Origin: a bacterium | GTDB taxonomy: Bacteria > Sumerlaeota > Sumerlaeia > SLMS01 | Length of the DNA stretch: 53,857 bases | Assembly: GCA_016125005.1 (NCBI GenBank) | Contig: WGMQ01000065.1 | Location: forward strand, 1-53,857 | Reading direction: 5' to 3' | Shown here: in pieces, positions 52,422 through 53,857 of the stretch | How the letters are laid out: the number at the start of each line of letters is the position of its first letter | Position numbering within the stretch: the first letter of the stretch is position 1 | Position numbers and translations under genes: made by a program | The notes under the pieces: generated by a model | The model's database searches: none | What the model saw: only the letters and a program-made list of their open reading frames with translations | Told to the model about the DNA's origin: nothing

Positions 52422-53857
52422 ATGTGGCACAAGCTCCCAGCACCGATCAATCATCGCTACCTTGCCGCGCTGTCCGCGCAGGTCGCCGGAGGTACGCTGG
52501 TCGTCTGCGGCGAGGGCGGTCAGGTGGAGTTCAGCCTGTGGGGGCATGAACTGGCGCGGGTGCGGTTTCGGGGTAAGGATTCGGCGGAGACTGACCACAA
52601 TCGCACGTTGCTGACGCCGGGAAGCCAGCGCGGCTCGGTGGAGGGCTCGGGCAAGGACTTTGAGATCGTCGACGGCGAGGCGAAGCTGAAGGTCCACGCT
52701 CCGGACGGATCGTTTGTCTATACACATGAGGGACGGGAGATCTTTCGTTCTGCTCGTGCCCCCTTCGGCCAGACCGGCGGTCGCAAGGTGGTGCTCTTCG
52801 AGCACGAGGACGGTGCCGTGGTTTACGGTCTCGGCGAGAAAACCGGTGGACTCGACAAGTCCGGGCGGTCCTGGCACTTCTGGAATGTGGACGTGGTCGC
52901 CGATCATCCGCACAATTGCGACAGCGACCACTACGACCCGGCCTACGCGTCGATTCCCTTCCACATTTCCAAGCGCGGCGGACAGTGGTTCGGCGTTCTG
53001 CTGAATAATCCCTACCGGACGTATATACACGCGGGACTGAAGGAAGAACCGGGTCGCCTGTTCCATCCGTCGCTCGGTCTTCGCGATCCCGGCGATGTAC
53101 ACTTCGCCTTGGGCGCGTGGGACGGCGACCTGGACCTGTGGCTGATCCCGGGGCCGACGCTCGGGGACGTGGTGCGCCGCTTTGCCCAGCTCACCGGGGT
53201 GCATGAGATGCCCCCCCACTGGGCCCTCGGCTATCAACAGTGCCGCTGGAGCTATCTCTCCACGGATGAGTTGAAGGAAATGTCCGACCGACTCCATGAG
53301 TACCGGATCCCGACGGGCGGACTCTGGATGGACATCGACTATATGGATGACTTCCGTGTCTATACGTGGCATCCAACGCATTTCCCGGATGGCAAGCGCA
53401 AGGCGACGTTTGATGCGATTCGCGCGCGGGGTACGCGCCTCATCACGATCGTGGACCCCGGCGTCCGAGCCGAGCCCGGCTACGATGTGCACGACGAAGG
53501 CATGAGGAAGGATGTGTTCTGCCGCACCGAGGCGGGCGATCCCTACATTGGCTTCGTATGGCCGGGCCGCACGGTATTCCCGGACTTTTCCTTGGAAACA
53601 GCGCGCTCTTTCTGGGCCGAGCGCACTCGGGACTGGCTTGCAAGCGGTATCGATGGAATCTGGAACGACATGAACGATCCGTCGAGTGGACCGTGTGACA
53701 TGGCCGACATGCGGTTTGGCGGAGGAAGCATCCCCCACGAGGCGTTCCACAACCAGTACGGAAACCTGATGGCGGAGGCCACGCTGGACGGCTTCCGTCT
53801 ATACAACGACAACATGCGCCCCTTCATCCTGACGCGCAGCACCTCCACCGGGGCCCA
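52422..53857 (+). CDS. Glycoside hydrolase family 31 alpha-glucosidase, N-terminal part
   Basis: ATG 52422 follows a GAGG motif. The frame runs off the right edge, so only the first 478 residues are seen. An N-terminal beta-sandwich leads into EDGAVVYGLGEKTGGLDKSG, the domain boundary ALGYQQCRWSYLSTDEL, GLWMDIDYMDDFRVYTWHPTHFP, and the nucleophile strand GIDGIWNDMNDPSS (usual form W.DMNEPS, nucleophile Asp present). FILTRSTSTGA is the start of the conserved RPFILTRS segment. GH31 enzymes cleave alpha-glucosidic or alpha-xylosidic bonds. With no secretion signal this one is probably cytosolic. Three GTCTATAC copies and one GTATATAC are present. Confidence 0.93.
   Translation, partial: MWHKLPAPINHRYLAALSAQVAGGTLVVCGEGGQVEFSLWGHELARVRFRGKDSAETDHNRTLLTPGSQRGSVEGSGKDFEIVDGEAKLKVHAPDGSFVYTHEGREIFRSARAPFGQTGGRKVVLFEHEDGAVVYGLGEKTGGLDKSGRSWHFWNVDVVADHPHNCDSDHYDPAYASIPFHISKRGGQWFGVLLNNPYRTYIHAGLKEEPGRLFHPSLGLRDPGDVHFALGAWDGDLDLWLIPGPTLGDVVRRFAQLTGVHEMPPHWALGYQQCRWSYLSTDELKEMSDRLHEYRIPTGGLWMDIDYMDDFRVYTWHPTHFPDGKRKATFDAIRARGTRLITIVDPGVRAEPGYDVHDEGMRKDVFCRTEAGDPYIGFVWPGRTVFPDFSLETARSFWAERTRDWLASGIDGIWNDMNDPSSGPCDMADMRFGGGSIPHEAFHNQYGNLMAEATLDGFRLYNDNMRPFILTRSTSTGA

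Larger units (their letters stand above)
1858..53804. repeat. Dispersed octamer GTCTATAC (consensus YGTCTATACR), 25 copies
   Basis: Plus-orientation copies start at 3761, 4210, 5951, 7342, 9953, 16185, 16563, 19300, 20251, 40510, 52716, 53358 and 53797. Minus-orientation copies (GTATAGAC) start at 1858, 5625, 8511, 8600, 17235, 18074, 19985, 20067, 21628, 26321, 34469 and 51180. All lie in genes. The palindromic sibling GTATATAC is at 6608, 17920, 50621 and 53021. By translated phase the copies encode Leu-Tyr (11), Val-Tyr-Thr (6), Ile-Asp (4) or Tyr-Arg (4). The role is unknown. Confidence 0.9.

Noticed and set aside
52326..53750. 475-codon extension upstream of the GT4 glycosyltransferase
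   Set aside because: It is antisense to the GH31 gene. Homology begins exactly at ATG 52325.
1..53857. CRISPR array, integrase, phage or insertion sequence
   Set aside because: No regularly spaced repeats, transposase motif or phage gene was seen on either strand.

Overview
The window is high-GC DNA (roughly 60-65% by eye), almost entirely protein coding, from a free-living Gram-negative-type bacterium. Signal peptides, lipoproteins, a periplasmic efflux adaptor, a peptidoglycan amidase, LPS-type glycosyltransferases and two eukaryote-like Ser/Thr kinases suggest an outer-membrane organism of the PVC / Sumerlaeota / Hydrogenedentes kind. No marker here fixes the phylum. There is no rRNA, CRISPR array, prophage or insertion sequence. 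One tRNA-Pro(CGG) is present.

Layout. 0-6.6 kb: end of a peptide-transporter binding protein, mutY-yaaA (minus), a parvulin-type isomerase overlapping mnmE (plus), and hemW. 6.6-14.4 kb: a GT-C membrane protein with TPRs, a PQQ-type dehydrogenase with two haem c sites, a family 2 glycosyltransferase, a 46-residue membrane peptide, and two small unknown genes. 14.4-22.7 kb: a soluble Ser/Thr kinase, tRNA-Pro, an orphan 628-residue protein, glnE and an FG-GAP secreted protein. 23-31 kb: hpf, fusA, an MFS transporter, clpS-moaB, a secreted protein and ilvD. 31-34.6 kb: a tandem pair of secreted paralogues, a 680-base gene-free stretch with a large inverted repeat, an amidase and a DJ-1/PfpI protein. 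34.7-40.4 kb: a large TPR / zinc-ribbon / multi-TM protein followed by a membrane kinase whose outside part looks like tandem secretin N-domains. 40.4-53.9 kb: ung, glycosyltransferase, ptsN, aminotransferase, unknown protein, a caspase fused to an FGE-like lectin-fold domain, a sigma-54 regulator, an efflux adaptor, a glycosyltransferase and a truncated GH31 glucosidase.

The most striking signal is not a gene. The octamer GTCTATAC, or its complement GTATAGAC, occurs 25 times, against about one expected from base composition. Every copy lies inside a coding sequence. Copies occur on both strands, in both orientations relative to genes, and in four reading phases. They force otherwise rare codons (CTA Leu, ATA Ile, AGA Arg). 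Flanks extend the consensus to YGTCTATACR, and the palindromic sibling GTATATAC is also enriched (4 copies). This looks like selection at the DNA level, like an uptake signal, HIP1 or an architecture-imparting sequence, but with a motif I do not recognise.
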